A stretch of DNA of 64,000 nt. It comes from Adiantum capillus-veneris (taxonomy: Eukaryota > Streptophyta > Polypodiopsida > Polypodiales > Pteridaceae). Both the position numbers and the translations under genes were made by a program. Shown piece after piece: positions 11,917 to 23,278 of the stretch. The notes under the pieces were generated by a model. The model made no database searches. It was not told where the DNA came from and worked only from the letters and a program-made list of their open reading frames with translations. The stretch is from the NCBI GenBank assembly GCA_014529385.2, contig CM043956.1, forward strand, positions 89,585,221 through 89,649,220, given 5' to 3'. The first letter of the stretch is position 1. Each line of letters begins with the position of its first letter.

Positions 11917-11970
11917 ATACACACACATATGTATGTGTGTATGTGTGTATGTGTGTGTGTGTGTAATATG
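10290..11970. repeat. Microsatellite-rich part of the right arm
   Basis: Tracts of (CA)n 10291-10340, (GT)n-(GA)n 10367-10464, (GA)n 10980-11030 and 11234-11270, (TC)n 11358-11401, a G-run at about 11621-11650, and mixed (GT)n/(CA)n at 11773-11964. They mirror shorter or longer tracts in the left arm. Confidence 0.85.
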
Positions 11971-12237
11971 TGTACATATATATATATATATATATGTATA
12001 CATACATCCATACATACGTACAAAGATAGAAGCAAGTAAGAGAGTGGAGCAGAGATATTGAATCCAATTGCACTCCTATCATTGAAACCAATTCTAGAAC
12101 TCACTCCATTTATATTTAAAAAAGTTATTATTACATTGAATTCTCTTAGGTTTCATCTCCTCACACCATGATAACTTATTTAATCTCTATAATCAAGCTT
12201 GGTACATTGCTAGATCAAGGTAGACCAAATGAAGGAG

Positions 12238-12283
<46 letters not shown>

Positions 12284-12543
12284 TCTCCCACACACACACA
12301 CCAATAGAATTAGATTGAGCACTCCTAAGTTTGTTGAACAAGAGCTAGCACCTCATGAAAAATAATGTCTATGAGAAGCTTCCAATCTTGGTATCAAAAG
12401 AATGCTTTGCACCATCTATTAAGAGGTTGTGTCATGCATCACTGTTATAAATGCGATAGACTATACGTGTAAGAAGAGAGTATTGACAGTGTTCCACTTG
12501 GAAGAGAAGATAACTTTATGAAAATAGAGGCATTGTTTCCTTG

Positions 12544-12572
12544 GACGCAGCAACGCACGGGCTACGTACTAG
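12544..12572 (+). mobile_element. Helitron 3' terminus (plus strand)
   Basis: Sequence equivalent to the 7019-7046 end, ending acgtaCTAG at 12569-12572 with host T at 12573. The hairpin is partly decayed compared with the left end (cgcagcaacgcacgg). Confidence 0.55.
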
Positions 12573-13089
12573 TTTGCATTTTAAATTAGATGTTTTGTAA
12601 GGTGTTTTTTGAAATGAACCAGGGAGTGACACGTGGACGTCCTCTCCTTCCTTAAAAAATTTAAGCTACATTATAAAGAGTAAAGATGGGGGAAGGGATT
12701 CCGGCCCGTCCCCCCGAACACTTGGCGAGCTTGGCATAATCCGACGCCTTCAAAGAAGTGCACTATGTTGTCGGCACGGAGCACGAGGCAGAAAACAGCA
12801 TGACAGTGGCGCCATAGAGTGAAGCTAGGCGCTCAACGCTCGAGAGGGAGCAGCTCAGAGTCACTGCGAGAGAGAGAAAAAGACTCACAGGCTACAGAAG
12901 GTGCCGAATAGGGAACTCCTGGGTACATGTGCATGTGTGTGGGCGGTAGGCAGCAAGCAACGGCCACTGGATGGGGAAGCAACTTGTCCATTGCAGGGAC
13001 AGTAGCCTCTGCGCTAACCCAACCAAAAAAATGAGAGACTCTCTGAGATGGATTCGTCTAAAGCGTGCGCCTCAGCTTATTATAATGGC
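12573..13089. other. Unassigned DNA right of the palindrome
   Basis: 12573-12683 is an inverted copy of the palindrome spacer (about 9785-9890). The rest (12684-13089) is GC-richer and holds no convincing gene. Confidence 0.5.
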
Positions 13090-13096
13090 TGTCCGC

Positions 13097-13180
<84 letters not shown>

Positions 13181-13545
13181 CCTCAAAGGGCGCGTGGGCG
13201 AGGGGGGGGGAGAGAGAGATAGAGAGGTCGACATGGCTTGCTTCGTTTTCTGTACAACTCAATCAATGTGTTTGTCTCTAATCTATGGGAATTTTCAAAA
13301 TACCCCTCAAATTTCAAAACTTGCAAAAATACCCCCAATATTTTGTCATAAATTCCCAAAATGCCCTTCAAATTTGCAAAAATTCCCAAAATACCCCCGA
13401 TCATAGATTAAATTTCTCTAAAAATAAAAAAAATTATAGCTTTTCAGAAGAAGATTCTTCATCTCTCTCTCTCTCTCTCCCAACTTACCAAGGCAGCTAC
13501 AGATCGGCGAGCTCCAAGAGTTTTAGAGTGGAGCTTCAAGGATTC

Positions 13546-13623
<78 letters not shown>

Positions 13624-13754
13624 GGAGAGGTATCAATATCTATCTACACAATTATATTGGGGGGGGTATTTCGTCCCCCTTGCCACATGGTACAACCTCC
13701 TTGATTCGTCTTGTGTGCCTTGAGCACCGGCATGACAGTGGACTCATTGCCCGT

Positions 13755-13839
<85 letters not shown>

Positions 13840-13845
13840 CGTGTG
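13090..13845. repeat. 0.75-kb repeat, copy 1 (left of L1)
   Basis: Shares with 18352-19123, in order: a (GA)n tract, acccctca, gatagagaggtcgacatggc, a TA/CC-rich block around caaaatacccc, a 70-bp segment (here 13480-13549, forward), the Helitron 5'-like TCTATCTACACAATTATA at 13639, and ggcatgacagtggactca followed by (GA)n. (GA)n tracts lie at about 13100-13178, 13550-13620 and 13757-13831. Confidence 0.8.
13480..13549 (+). repeat. 70-bp invertible segment between (TC)n and (GA)n, orientation 1
   Basis: Begins ccaacttaccaaggcagcta and ends aggattcaacg. It is flanked by (TC)n on the left and (GA)n on the right, which are themselves inverted repeats. The equivalent position in repeat copy 2 (18766-18835) carries it reversed. 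Confidence 0.85.
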
Positions 13846-14335
13846 TGTTATAGAATTGATATTTTATTATCTATTGCAGCTGACAGGTGGAAAAAGCATC
13901 AGCAGATAATGGATTATGCAGAAGGATGTTACATTTTATGTATATTTGATTATTTAAGTACTCTTTATGAGCTTTGGCCAATTATGTCCGGCCGGCCAGT
14001 TTGTACTCATTTTGGGCATTCAAGAAATCTATAAATAAATACGTGCAAGAGGGAAATGCTCACTCTTGCACGGGGGGAGATTGCACCCAGTGTCTGCGTT
14101 CTTCTTCTCACCTCTCTTCTCTTCTCTCTCGCTGTGCCGGCGTAGCACTCCATTCTAGGAGGTGCGTCCGTACGTGCTCTCTTACACTCTCTCACTCACA
14201 GTCTCTCTCTCTTTGTTCGCGTGCGGCTTCAATTTTGTGCTATGGGATTTGCCAGGTATGGGGATTTGTTGATTTATGTGTTATATTGTGTTATCCTGAA
14301 GGATTTGCAGGGCAGCCACGCCTCCGACTGTAGCA
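13846..14335 (+). repeat. L1 5' LTR
   Basis: 490 bp, TGTTATAG...TGTAGCA. It is nearly identical to 17870-18351 over most of its length. It contains gaaatctataaataaatac, a TATA-like sequence, and a C/T-rich stretch in its second half. Confidence 0.85.
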
Positions 14336-14336
14336 G

Positions 14337-14350
14337 TGGTTCAGAGCACG
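14337..14350 (+). promoter_or_regulatory. L1 primer-binding site
   Basis: TGGTTCAGAGCACG lies one base after the LTR. It is the iMet-type site TGGTATCAGAGC with one base missing. Confidence 0.6.
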
Positions 14351-15355
14351 AGGCTACGCTCCAAGACTCAAACATTAACAAGCCGCAGCTAAGTATTTTG
14401 CTTTATTATGTTTGTAGATTCCGCTAATTGCCTCAATTTATAGTAATCTATGTTGGATGCATGATCTAATTAGTGATTTATTTTTGGAATTAAAGAGATT
14501 CCTTATTTGTTGTCATGATATAGTGATTGTTAGTGTAATTATGTTTATAATTAAACATAATAATAATATGGATTAAACTAAATTATAGAGGGACACTGAA
14601 CAAAAAAAAAAAACTATAGTAATTTCTTTAGATTCGAGGGAGAAGATAACTAAAATTGTAAGAAGAAGAAGAACGAATTAGGAGAATTATGATGATCAAT
14701 TGGCTTCAAGTTCTTTCCGACGAGTCTTGAAAACTCAACAGTAGATTGATACCAATGAGTATACGGCCAATAATGAGCATGACGATGTGCTTGGCAGCCG
14801 CAGCAAGAACAACTCCAACTAATAAGAGGAATCTAGCCACGATCAGTGTGATCGGACAACCTCAGCGACAAGTCTCGCAAGCCCAGCCACAGCCCAGTTC
14901 ACAAAATTTCGACGCGTGCAGGGTTCACAGTCCACTTGACGGCCAAAGAATCTACACAATTTACATTTCTCAATGTATGTAGACCATTGATCCCGTCTCC
15001 CTCCATCAAGAGTGACGAAAATCCTATGGCGGTAGATTTTGCAAGCCAGGTGCAGCTTTGACGTTCGTTGATTGTTCAACTACGACAAACAATACAGTAG
15101 CCACTACGCCGTAAACAGGGCGCCACTACTGTTACACTCAACATGGGTTACATATGCATGTAACTACCTCCATCACTTATGGTGCACAGGACTCAGAGCC
15201 ACCATGCAAAGAGGTAGTTGCTCTCTCGACCACCCAACGGCCATGAGATGTTCATCTCTCCCCTTTCTCTCTCTGATCAGAGCCATCACCCATAAACTTG
15301 CTCTCTCTAAACGACACCCTCTCCTTCACGGCAGACAGGAGCGAGTGTCCAACAC

Positions 15356-15424
<69 letters not shown>

Positions 15425-15514
15425 CAACTATCGACTCTCTCTCTCTCTCTTTCTCTCGCAGTTTCCCAACCACACCTCTTCAGCTTCCCAGCCATCCACC
15501 TCTCGCTTGTTCAC
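14351..15514 (+). other. L1 internal DNA without recognised genes
   Basis: AT-rich to about 14740, then mixed sequence. (TC)n tracts lie at about 15359-15421. No gag or pol. The stretch leading to the TATA box at 15515 looks like a captured promoter region. Confidence 0.4.
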
Positions 15515-15522
15515 CTATAAAG
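15515..15522 (+). promoter_or_regulatory. TATA box of captured promoter-like segment
   Basis: CTATAAAG in context ttcacCTATAAAGcacgcag, followed by a long C/T-rich (TC)n leader (15548-15744) and the small ORF at 15896. This is the layout of a plant promoter and 5' UTR. Confidence 0.4.
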
Positions 15523-15542
15523 CACGCAGACCACAGACCACT

Positions 15543-15547
<5 letters not shown>

Positions 15548-15628
<81 letters not shown>

Positions 15629-15843
15629 GTTGGCAGCCACCCCTTGGTGGTATACCACCCACCAACCCACTCTCTCTCTCGCAGTCGTCGCCCCACTTCT
15701 TAGTCGCCAACCAGAAATCCTTCTCTCTCTCTCTCTCTCTCTCTATTTGATTGACCACAACCTCCCAAGTCCGATAGCTTTTTGACACCCACACACACTC
15801 ACTTGTCAATTCGAATGCTACACACACACACACACACACACAC
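15548..15843 (+). repeat. (TC)n and (CA)n tracts in L1
   Basis: (TC)n at about 15548-15627 and 15721-15744, (CA)n at about 15819-15844. Confidence 0.9.
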
Positions 15844-15895
15844 AAATAGATTGAGGAGCTTGCCTTTTCTGTAGTGTTTCTGCACATCGGGGGAC

Positions 15896-16036
15896 ATGGG
15901 ATTTGATGATGCATGGAGCAGGTTCCTGGATACCTCTTTCTCCATTTATGGCAATGATGAAGCAGCCTTTACGGAACCCTCATCATCCATGATTGCTATA
16001 CCTACCGAGGAGAACGTTGATCCATTTCTCCTATGA
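15896..16036 (+). CDS. Possible captured first exon, 46 codons
   Basis: ATG 15896, TGA 16034-16036. The peptide begins MGFDDAWSRFLDTSFSIYG and ends ENVDPFLL. It is acidic, of normal composition and free of low complexity. It lies downstream of a TATA box and C/T-rich leader and is followed by AT-rich, intron-like DNA. No homology is recognised. It may be the first exon of a host gene carried by L1; the sister element L2 lacks it. A chance ORF cannot be excluded. Confidence 0.35.
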   Translation: MGFDDAWSRFLDTSFSIYGNDEAAFTEPSSSMIAIPTEENVDPFLL

Positions 16037-17229
16037 TTTCAATGGATTTCATTATGTAATGATTTATTATTTATGTCGAAATATGTGATTACAACTACTG
16101 CGGTCTACTCTCACCGACTGTCTACACATTGTCTTGTCAGGTTTAGGTAACTTGTATAAGATATCAACTCCCATCCTACCTCCTCCCAGTTAATATCCAA
16201 AGGCTTAAGTAGATGGTTTTGTAAGGCATTTCCTTGACGCACCAAAAATCTATATTCTCATCCCTAATTCTAGCTCTACCTAACAAATAATTTGTCATAA
16301 ATAAAGGCTTCTAGGCAAAGGCAGTTCAAGATCAAATTACTTTTGGGTTGTTTGTCCAATCAGTCACGGTTAATCATCGTAGACGTCTGTCAGTCCTCAA
16401 TGTAATTTTCTCTCCCACATTGCACTATAAAATCCAATTAGATCTCCTTACCTACATTTTTTTTTCTGCCTTGTTCGTGGTTTTTGTCTATCTGTGCTAT
16501 TTTGTTAGGACTGCAAAATTTTCTCACATTTCCATTTTCGCAAGGCCATGGATAACTTTTAATTTGTGTTCCAGCTTCATTTAATTTATTTTTTGATTGT
16601 TGAATCAAAGTGCTAACACTGTATGTTCTTAATATGTGATCGCACACTAATCTTGAATCAAATTCTCAACAGACAACATAGTCTTTTATTTTATTTCAAA
16701 TTACTAACACAAAATTAACATATTTTGGAATTGTTAATTATACTATGGTGCAAGTTTGATAGTCACAGTTCTCCTTAGCTTCTACAAATCTGTTTGACAT
16801 GCCTCAGATGCAAGTTACAGTCATATCTCTCTCCACAAACACACTGGCTCATATAATTTTGATGCAGTGTACCCTCAAGGTATGTACATTAACCTCACTC
16901 CCCTTTTCATAATTCCTTTACCGACAATCTTTTATAGATTAGGCAACCCAACATCTCTCATGTCATCAGTAATACTTATAAAATGGAATCTCAGATACAT
17001 CACTTATTTCATTTCTCTACATTATCTGCTCACTGAATACTCCATCAAATGCTTCGATCATGGCTTATAATTGTACTACAAGTACTTTTTGATGATTAGT
17101 CAATAAGCCCTGCAACTACTCATGTGAGCCACGGTGTTTTAGGATAGTGCACGAAAATTTGTAAGTGCCTTGATATACTGCACTACGATGTCAACATAGT
17201 AACTATTTTTATTTTCTCCTTTATGCCTT
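16037..17229 (+). other. L1 internal AT-rich DNA
   Basis: No convincing ORF. The sequence is AT-rich and intron-like, consistent with continuing captured gene DNA or decayed retroelement sequence. Confidence 0.4.
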
Positions 17230-17254
17230 GTCTAGTCCATTGGTCACAAGCACA

Positions 17255-17455
17255 CAGATCCACCGATTTAGGCAGTGTGTCAATGCTCATCTAGTGCAGA
17301 TTCGCCAATTTAGGCAGCACAACAAACTACAGATTCACTCTTTTTGAACTTATATCAAATGCAAATTCATCGATTTAGGCAGCATTAGTGCAAATTCGCC
17401 GATTTAGGCAGCACTTCGGGTGTAGATTCGTCGATTTAGGCAACACCGATCACAA
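17255..17455 (+). repeat. Dispersed 21-bp motif array near the L1 3' LTR
   Basis: Five variants of gattcrccgatttaggcagca (about 17257, 17299, 17363, 17390 and 17423). Seven variants of the same motif occur in L2 on the other strand at 41446-41735, so the array is a family feature. Confidence 0.8.
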
Positions 17456-17869
17456 AATCATGCTGCAGTGACTGGCCACCACTGTAACTGGTATGATTTT
17501 GTTACCCGGGTATAGAAAATGAAAGATATTTTGGATTTGGATTATATTGTGGAATTGGAACTGGATTGGGATTTGGTATCTGGTGATTATTTACCAGCGT
17601 TTATGTGATGAGACTTCACATTATGGGATTGATGATGAACGTGACCAATGATATCCTGATTCATCAGGGTATCACATATACTGCTTATTCTAGTGGTATG
17701 GGACATTAGAATAGGTAGTATGTGGATGACGACAGGCATAAGCAATATTGTCTAATTTTATGAATTTTGTTACTATTTGATAAAGATTTCTAATCATTGT
17801 TTTTTACAAGTATTGTTTGTAGATTCTTATCTTCGCAATTGAGGACAGTTGCTTTCCAACAGAGAGGTA

Positions 17870-18351
17870 TGTTATAGAATTGATATTTTATTATCTATTG
17901 CAGCTGACAGGTGGCAAAAGCATCAGCAGATAATGGATTATGCAGAAGGATGTTACATTTTATGTATATTTGATTATTCAAGTGCTCTTTATGAGCTTTG
18001 GCCAATTATATTCGGTCGGCCAGTTTGTACTCATTTTGGGCATTGAAGAAATCTATAAATAAATACATGCAAGAGGGAAATGCTCACTCTTGCACGGGGG
18101 GAGATTGCACCGAGTGTCTGCGTTCTTCTTCTCACCTCTCTTCTCTTCTCTCTCACCGTGCTGGCATAGCACTCCATTCTAGGAGGTGCGTCCGCACGTG
18201 CTCTCTTACACTCTCTCGCTCACAGTCTCTCTCTCTCTTTGTTCGCGTACGGCTTCAATTTTGTGCTATGGGATTTGCCAGGTATGGGGATTTAATGATT
18301 TATGTGTTATCCTGGAGGATTTGCAGGGCAGACACGCCTCCGACTATAGCA
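17870..18351 (+). repeat. L1 3' LTR
   Basis: 482 bp, preceded by the purine tract ccaacagagaggta. It matches 13846-14335 apart from scattered substitutions and small indels such as the missing ttatattgtg near its end. Confidence 0.85.
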
Positions 18352-19236
<885 letters not shown>

Positions 19237-19425
19237 TCTATCTATACAATTATAATGGGGGGATGGATCCCCCCGCCCCCCCTTGCCACATGGTGCAACT
19301 TCCTTGATCCGGCATGTGTGCCCTGAGCATCGGCATGACAATGGACTGAGCGCCCTCTAGAGAGAGAGACAGATGTCTTCTGCAATGGGTGAAAGCATTT
19401 CAATTTTGAAGGCCGCCTAGCACAC

Positions 19426-19481
<56 letters not shown>

Positions 19482-19640
19482 CTTCTGACGGCAATCAAGC
19501 CTCAAGAGCCTACGTCCACAAGGTTAGAGAGAGAGAGAGAGCCTCTTTTGAAGGCAATCAGGCCTCATGAGCCTACACCCACAAGGGTAGAGAGAGAGAG
19601 AGAGACCATGCCATCGCCGAAGGCGACGCCGTTTTACTAG
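19237..19640 (+). mobile_element. Short non-autonomous Helitron, 404 bp
   Basis: 5' end TCTATCTATACAATTATAA preceded by host A (19236). 3' end CTAG at 19637-19640 followed by host T (19641). Ten bases before CTAG lies a perfect hairpin TCGCC-GAA-GGCGA (19614-19626). Insertion between A and T with TC...hairpin...CTAG is the Helitron signature. The inside is (GA)n tracts and short repeats with no coding capacity. Confidence 0.75.
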
Positions 19641-20354
19641 TGAATATAAATTCATAGCAGGTACAAATTCTTGGGTCCATGAATTTCCTTGCAATCCACT
19701 TTTGATAAATCTAAGGAAAATGAAAATGAAAAATGAGACGCACGTGAGAAATTAAATTTTTTTCTCCCCTTTTCGTAGGGTGATGCAAATACTTTTTGGC
19801 TTTCTAAAAGAAGCCTTAGTGTTCAGTTGGGTTAAGCATACTTTCATTGTTTTCAATGCTACGATGTAGACTTACATTAAATGTTATTTCCATTTTAAAA
19901 TATTAAATGAATCTCTCTATTTTACCTTTCATTTCACCTCCTTACACGGCTTGACTGCACTTGCATTCTATTTTTTTATTAGAATGCTAAAGTGAAGCTT
20001 TCACCTTGCATAATTCTAGTAAATTCTATGCATATACATACATACACACATACACATATTTATTTATTTTACATACACACACATATATATACTAAATGAG
20101 CAAACCATAGTAAAGGGAAGAAAAAATGGTGAAATATGTGAGAAATTAGTTCAAAAATCTGGAAAATTCAAAAATTCGACTCTTATTTCCGTTTTGCTTC
20201 TTTGCAAGGAGGAAACTCGCTCCTATAATAGAATATCTTAATAGAAGAGATATTCGTGAACAATGCTTTACCTTATATAATTCTAGTTAAACTCAACCTA
20301 ATGATTTTTTCATTTTCTTATTGTTTTAGAAAGCCATCGTGACCCTTTTACTTG
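19641..20354. other. Unassigned AT-rich DNA
   Basis: No ORF, repeat pair or element terminus recognised. A (CATA)n-like patch lies at about 20035-20090. Confidence 0.4.
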
Positions 20355-21100
20355 TTTTTTTTTTGTGAAACTCACAATAGTGAAAAGTAATGAAATAACC
20401 GAAACCAAAAATTTACAATATAAATCCATGCTCTTAGAACAAGCCAAGGCATCAAGATCAACCATTGCACAAAAAACCGGTAGTCTGTCCGAATAAGGGA
20501 GGCTAGCCCCGATCACACATCAATCCAAACATCCATAACCATAATAATTGAAATACAAACATAAGACCCTCAAGGGTGCCACCAAAAATCTGATGACTAC
20601 CATCCATCACACCTTCACCCTTGTAAGGATCCACCGCCAAGAAAAAGAAAACAATTTCCGCAAATAGGGCGGGGCCCAAGTCCCGATCACCTATAGAGCT
20701 TGGACAAGTTTCCACCACGGAGATGTCTATGCCACGGACGACCTCCATGACCCGAGCCAAAACTCCAAATAGCAAAACCAAAGCTGGAGAAAGAAATCGG
20801 TCATGCCTAACAACCCAACCGCCACCGATCCACACAACCAAGCCCAAGGGGGACCACCAGATCCACCATTGCAAGGCAAGCAAGTTTCCTTCCCAAAGGA
20901 GAGGGGCAAACACCAAACCCCAGGTACAAAAAAAGGCCTTGATTTGAGCTTTGGACACCATTTAGAGGGGAGCGAGCAGCCAAGAACTCTAGCCCAAGAA
21001 GACCCCCTATCCGCACGGCCCTCGACAACCCCTCTATATAGCACGAGGATCTGGAGCCACGTCGAACCTACCACGTGCCATGAGATGGACACCAACTATT
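20355..21100 (-). mobile_element. Possible LINE or retroposed 3' end with poly(A)
   Basis: On the minus strand a 0.75-kb GC-richer block ends in a run of 10 A (plus T-run 20355-20364), with open but W/L-rich frames of low complexity upstream. That shape fits the 3' end of a plant LINE or a retroposed transcript. No reverse transcriptase motif and no target-site duplication are seen. Confidence 0.3.
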
Positions 21101-21204
21101 GAGCTATTCCCCTCATATACCATGAATATAGAAGTGTCAAAAATTAAATCAAACTTCATGAATTTGAAGGGAAAATGTGGGTGGGCCCACAACATGCACA
21201 ACTC

Positions 21205-21270
<66 letters not shown>
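21205..21270. repeat. (TC)n-(CA)n microsatellite
   Basis: Compound dinucleotide tract, ctctct followed by cacaca. Confidence 0.9.
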
Positions 21271-21272
<2 letters not shown>

Positions 21273-21289
21273 TTTTTCAAGTAAATAGA

Positions 21290-21460
21290 ATGGAACTTCT
21301 CAAAACTGATGGTTTTTTAGCATATTCTTCCTCAAGGCAAGAATCTTTGGAAGGAGACTCTGAGCCAAATTTTCCATTTCCAGATGAAAACATCATAGAT
21401 GTATCTAGAGAAGCTATTGTTGTGAAGTGCTCTATCAAGTCATTGGTACCAGCTTCTTAA
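21290..21460 (+). CDS. Possible ORF fragment, 56 codons
   Basis: ATG 21290, TAA 21458-21460. The peptide contains LLKTDGFLAYSSSRQESLEG and IIDVSREAIVVKCSIKSLV and has ordinary composition, unlike the surrounding low-complexity frames. No family is recognised. It may be a gene fragment carried by an element, or chance. Confidence 0.25.
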   Translation: MELLKTDGFLAYSSSRQESLEGDSEPNFPFPDENIIDVSREAIVVKCSIKSLVPAS

Positions 21461-23059
21461 ATGTCTCCATAACCATATGCGATGACAATGGTGAAGGTTG
21501 TTCTCATCAACGTAAAAGAAATGATTTCTTTAAGGAGCATGGAATTCATTTAGTGAGGTGTTGGTTTCTTGTAGCATAGCTCCAACGGAATAACAGAATC
21601 ATCAATCCGTGGACAATAGCAACCCAGCTAGAGCATGTATGGGTCAGTGTGTGAGAGTAATGAGCAAGAAGAGAGTGGGAAAATCGTGAGAGTCCATCTA
21701 GAAGAGAGAACTAATGAAAGGGATTAGTGATGCACACATGCTAAACCTTATTCTAATAACACATTGCTTTTCATTGCATTGCCTACCAATGCTTGTAAGC
21801 ACATCCTAATCACGAGCTCACCCAAACTCATGGGGTTATGATTAGGAAAATATATGTGTGAATCATAATCCTTTACTTTTTTTTCCCTCATTAATTCAAA
21901 ATCATTTGACGTGTGTGCTTATTTTGTATGCCCAGGGATTTTTGCTTCTCAAATAAAAGCACCCATGCTGGGAACCTCTAGGGCACTAGTACCATAGGCA
22001 AAACATGTGAATGAAGTACCAAGATCAAGGCGGGATATGATTTTACATTTGTGTCACTTTTGACTTTTGCTTCCATTTCTTTGTATTCTCACTAGTGTTT
22101 TTTGTTGTTTACATGAGCAAGCCTCTCTATGCGTAAAACACTCCTAAGGTCTCAAACATTCAAAAAAAATTACTAACTAGGACTAGTGGTCAAGTAAATG
22201 AATTAACTTAAAGTCAACCTCAAGGCTCATCGACAAGACTAACTCGAAGTCAATTAACTATAGCAAAGACAATTTTATCGATCTTTAATGGCAAATAACA
22301 AAACATAACTAAATGCACTCAATCAAACCATGAAAAACCACAATCATCAAATATAAATATCCACAAATATAAATCACGAAAAGTAGTGAGGTATGTGACG
22401 CATCTTCTTAATAGCTATAAAAGCAATATGCACTGCTAGAGCTCGATCTATCCATGCTAGTTAAAGATGAAGTCCATGTATGCTACGAAATCATCGCTAA
22501 AACACTACCACCTAGAAAGGTGTATCAACATAGAAATGAGAGTTTTTTTACCTAAATACAAATAAAAAGAAATCATATACTAAGATCTCATACCTAGATA
22601 CCTAGAGGGAAAAACCCCAATGGGAAAAAAGTACCTCTAGTATGCGTTGTCGAGAAATTTGCGGTCTTGCCAGGAAAGCACCGGGCTTATGGCTGTGAGA
22701 GTTTGTGAGAGAACTCAAACAAAAACTATATGAAGGAGTTAAACCATAGATGCCATGAAGACTGGGGTTTGGAAAGAAGTGCAATCAAAGAAGACCCACT
22801 CTTTCTCTCTTGCACTCACACACACAAAGAAAGAACACAAAAGAGAATGTCAAAACAACACAAAGATGAAAACATCAAAGCTATGGTCATATCGTATCAT
22901 GGGTAGTATGAAAAGGTTAATAGATGAGTTAATGGCATTCAATATTGGCTGAACAAACAGGCTACGAATTGTTCTTTGGAATTGTAGTTTTGTGCTTACC
23001 ATAATATATATATTTTGTCTAGTGATTAGGGATTAATTGTGTATACAAATCCTCTTGGT
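21461..23059. other. Unassigned non-coding DNA
   Basis: No convincing gene. By position (downstream, on the minus strand, of LTR-like DNA and the 72-codon ORF) it may be decayed retroelement interior, but no gag is readable. Confidence 0.35.
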
Positions 23060-23278
23060 TCATAGCAAGATAACTACGCTTACATCAAAAGAAAAGTCAT
23101 AGTCTATAACAGGTAGTATGATGGGATCCGGTAAGAGAAGTATTTCATTGAGCCTTTCTGGGCCAAAGAGAAACACTATACGTTGTTGAAAGTGCATTTT
23201 ACGGCTAATCCATACATTAGTTCTAATAGATCGTACAGAGTGAAAGCGATAGATATTATCATCATGTGGGTTATTCAT
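23060..23278 (-). CDS. Conserved 72-codon leader ORF, copy B (function unknown)
   Basis: ATG 23278, stop TGA 23060-23062. A TAG directly precedes the ATG, which supports this start. Gapless match from Met to stop with copy A (568-786): 35 of 72 identical residues and mainly synonymous codon differences at the shared residues (for example QQ as CAA CAA here and CAG CAG in copy A). Upstream on the same strand lies LTR-like DNA with a TATA box at 23838-23845, about 570 bases away, the same order as at the left edge. No gag follows downstream, so this element is truncated or diverged. Function unknown. Confidence 0.55.
   Translation of the reverse strand: MNNPHDDNIYRFHSVRSIRTNVWISRKMHFQQRIVFLFGPERLNEILLLPDPIILPVIDYDFSFDVSVVILL

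Larger units (their letters stand above)
13846..18351 (+). mobile_element. Non-autonomous LTR retrotransposon L1 (LARD-like), 4.5 kb
   Basis: Two LTRs of about 0.49 kb (13846-14335 and 17870-18351) starting TGTTATAGAATTGATATT and ending in TAGCA. An iMet-like primer-binding site follows the 5' LTR and the purine tract acagagaggta precedes the 3' LTR. No gag or pol frame exists inside, so it must be mobilised in trans. It belongs to the same family as L2 (40524-45836), sharing LTRs and about 0.8 kb next to the 3' LTR, but the central cargo differs. No target-site duplication is evident: the flanks are gtgtg and gagag in microsatellite DNA. Confidence 0.8.

Noticed and set aside
17255-17455. 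Motif array as a CRISPR array
   Set aside because: Motifs are diverged, spacers vary widely, the DNA is plant, and there are no cas genes.
20503-20961. 152-codon minus-strand frame rich in Trp, Leu and Val
   Set aside because: Composition reflects G/T-rich sequence; both strands are open by chance and no domain is visible. Kept only as possible LINE-like 3' DNA.
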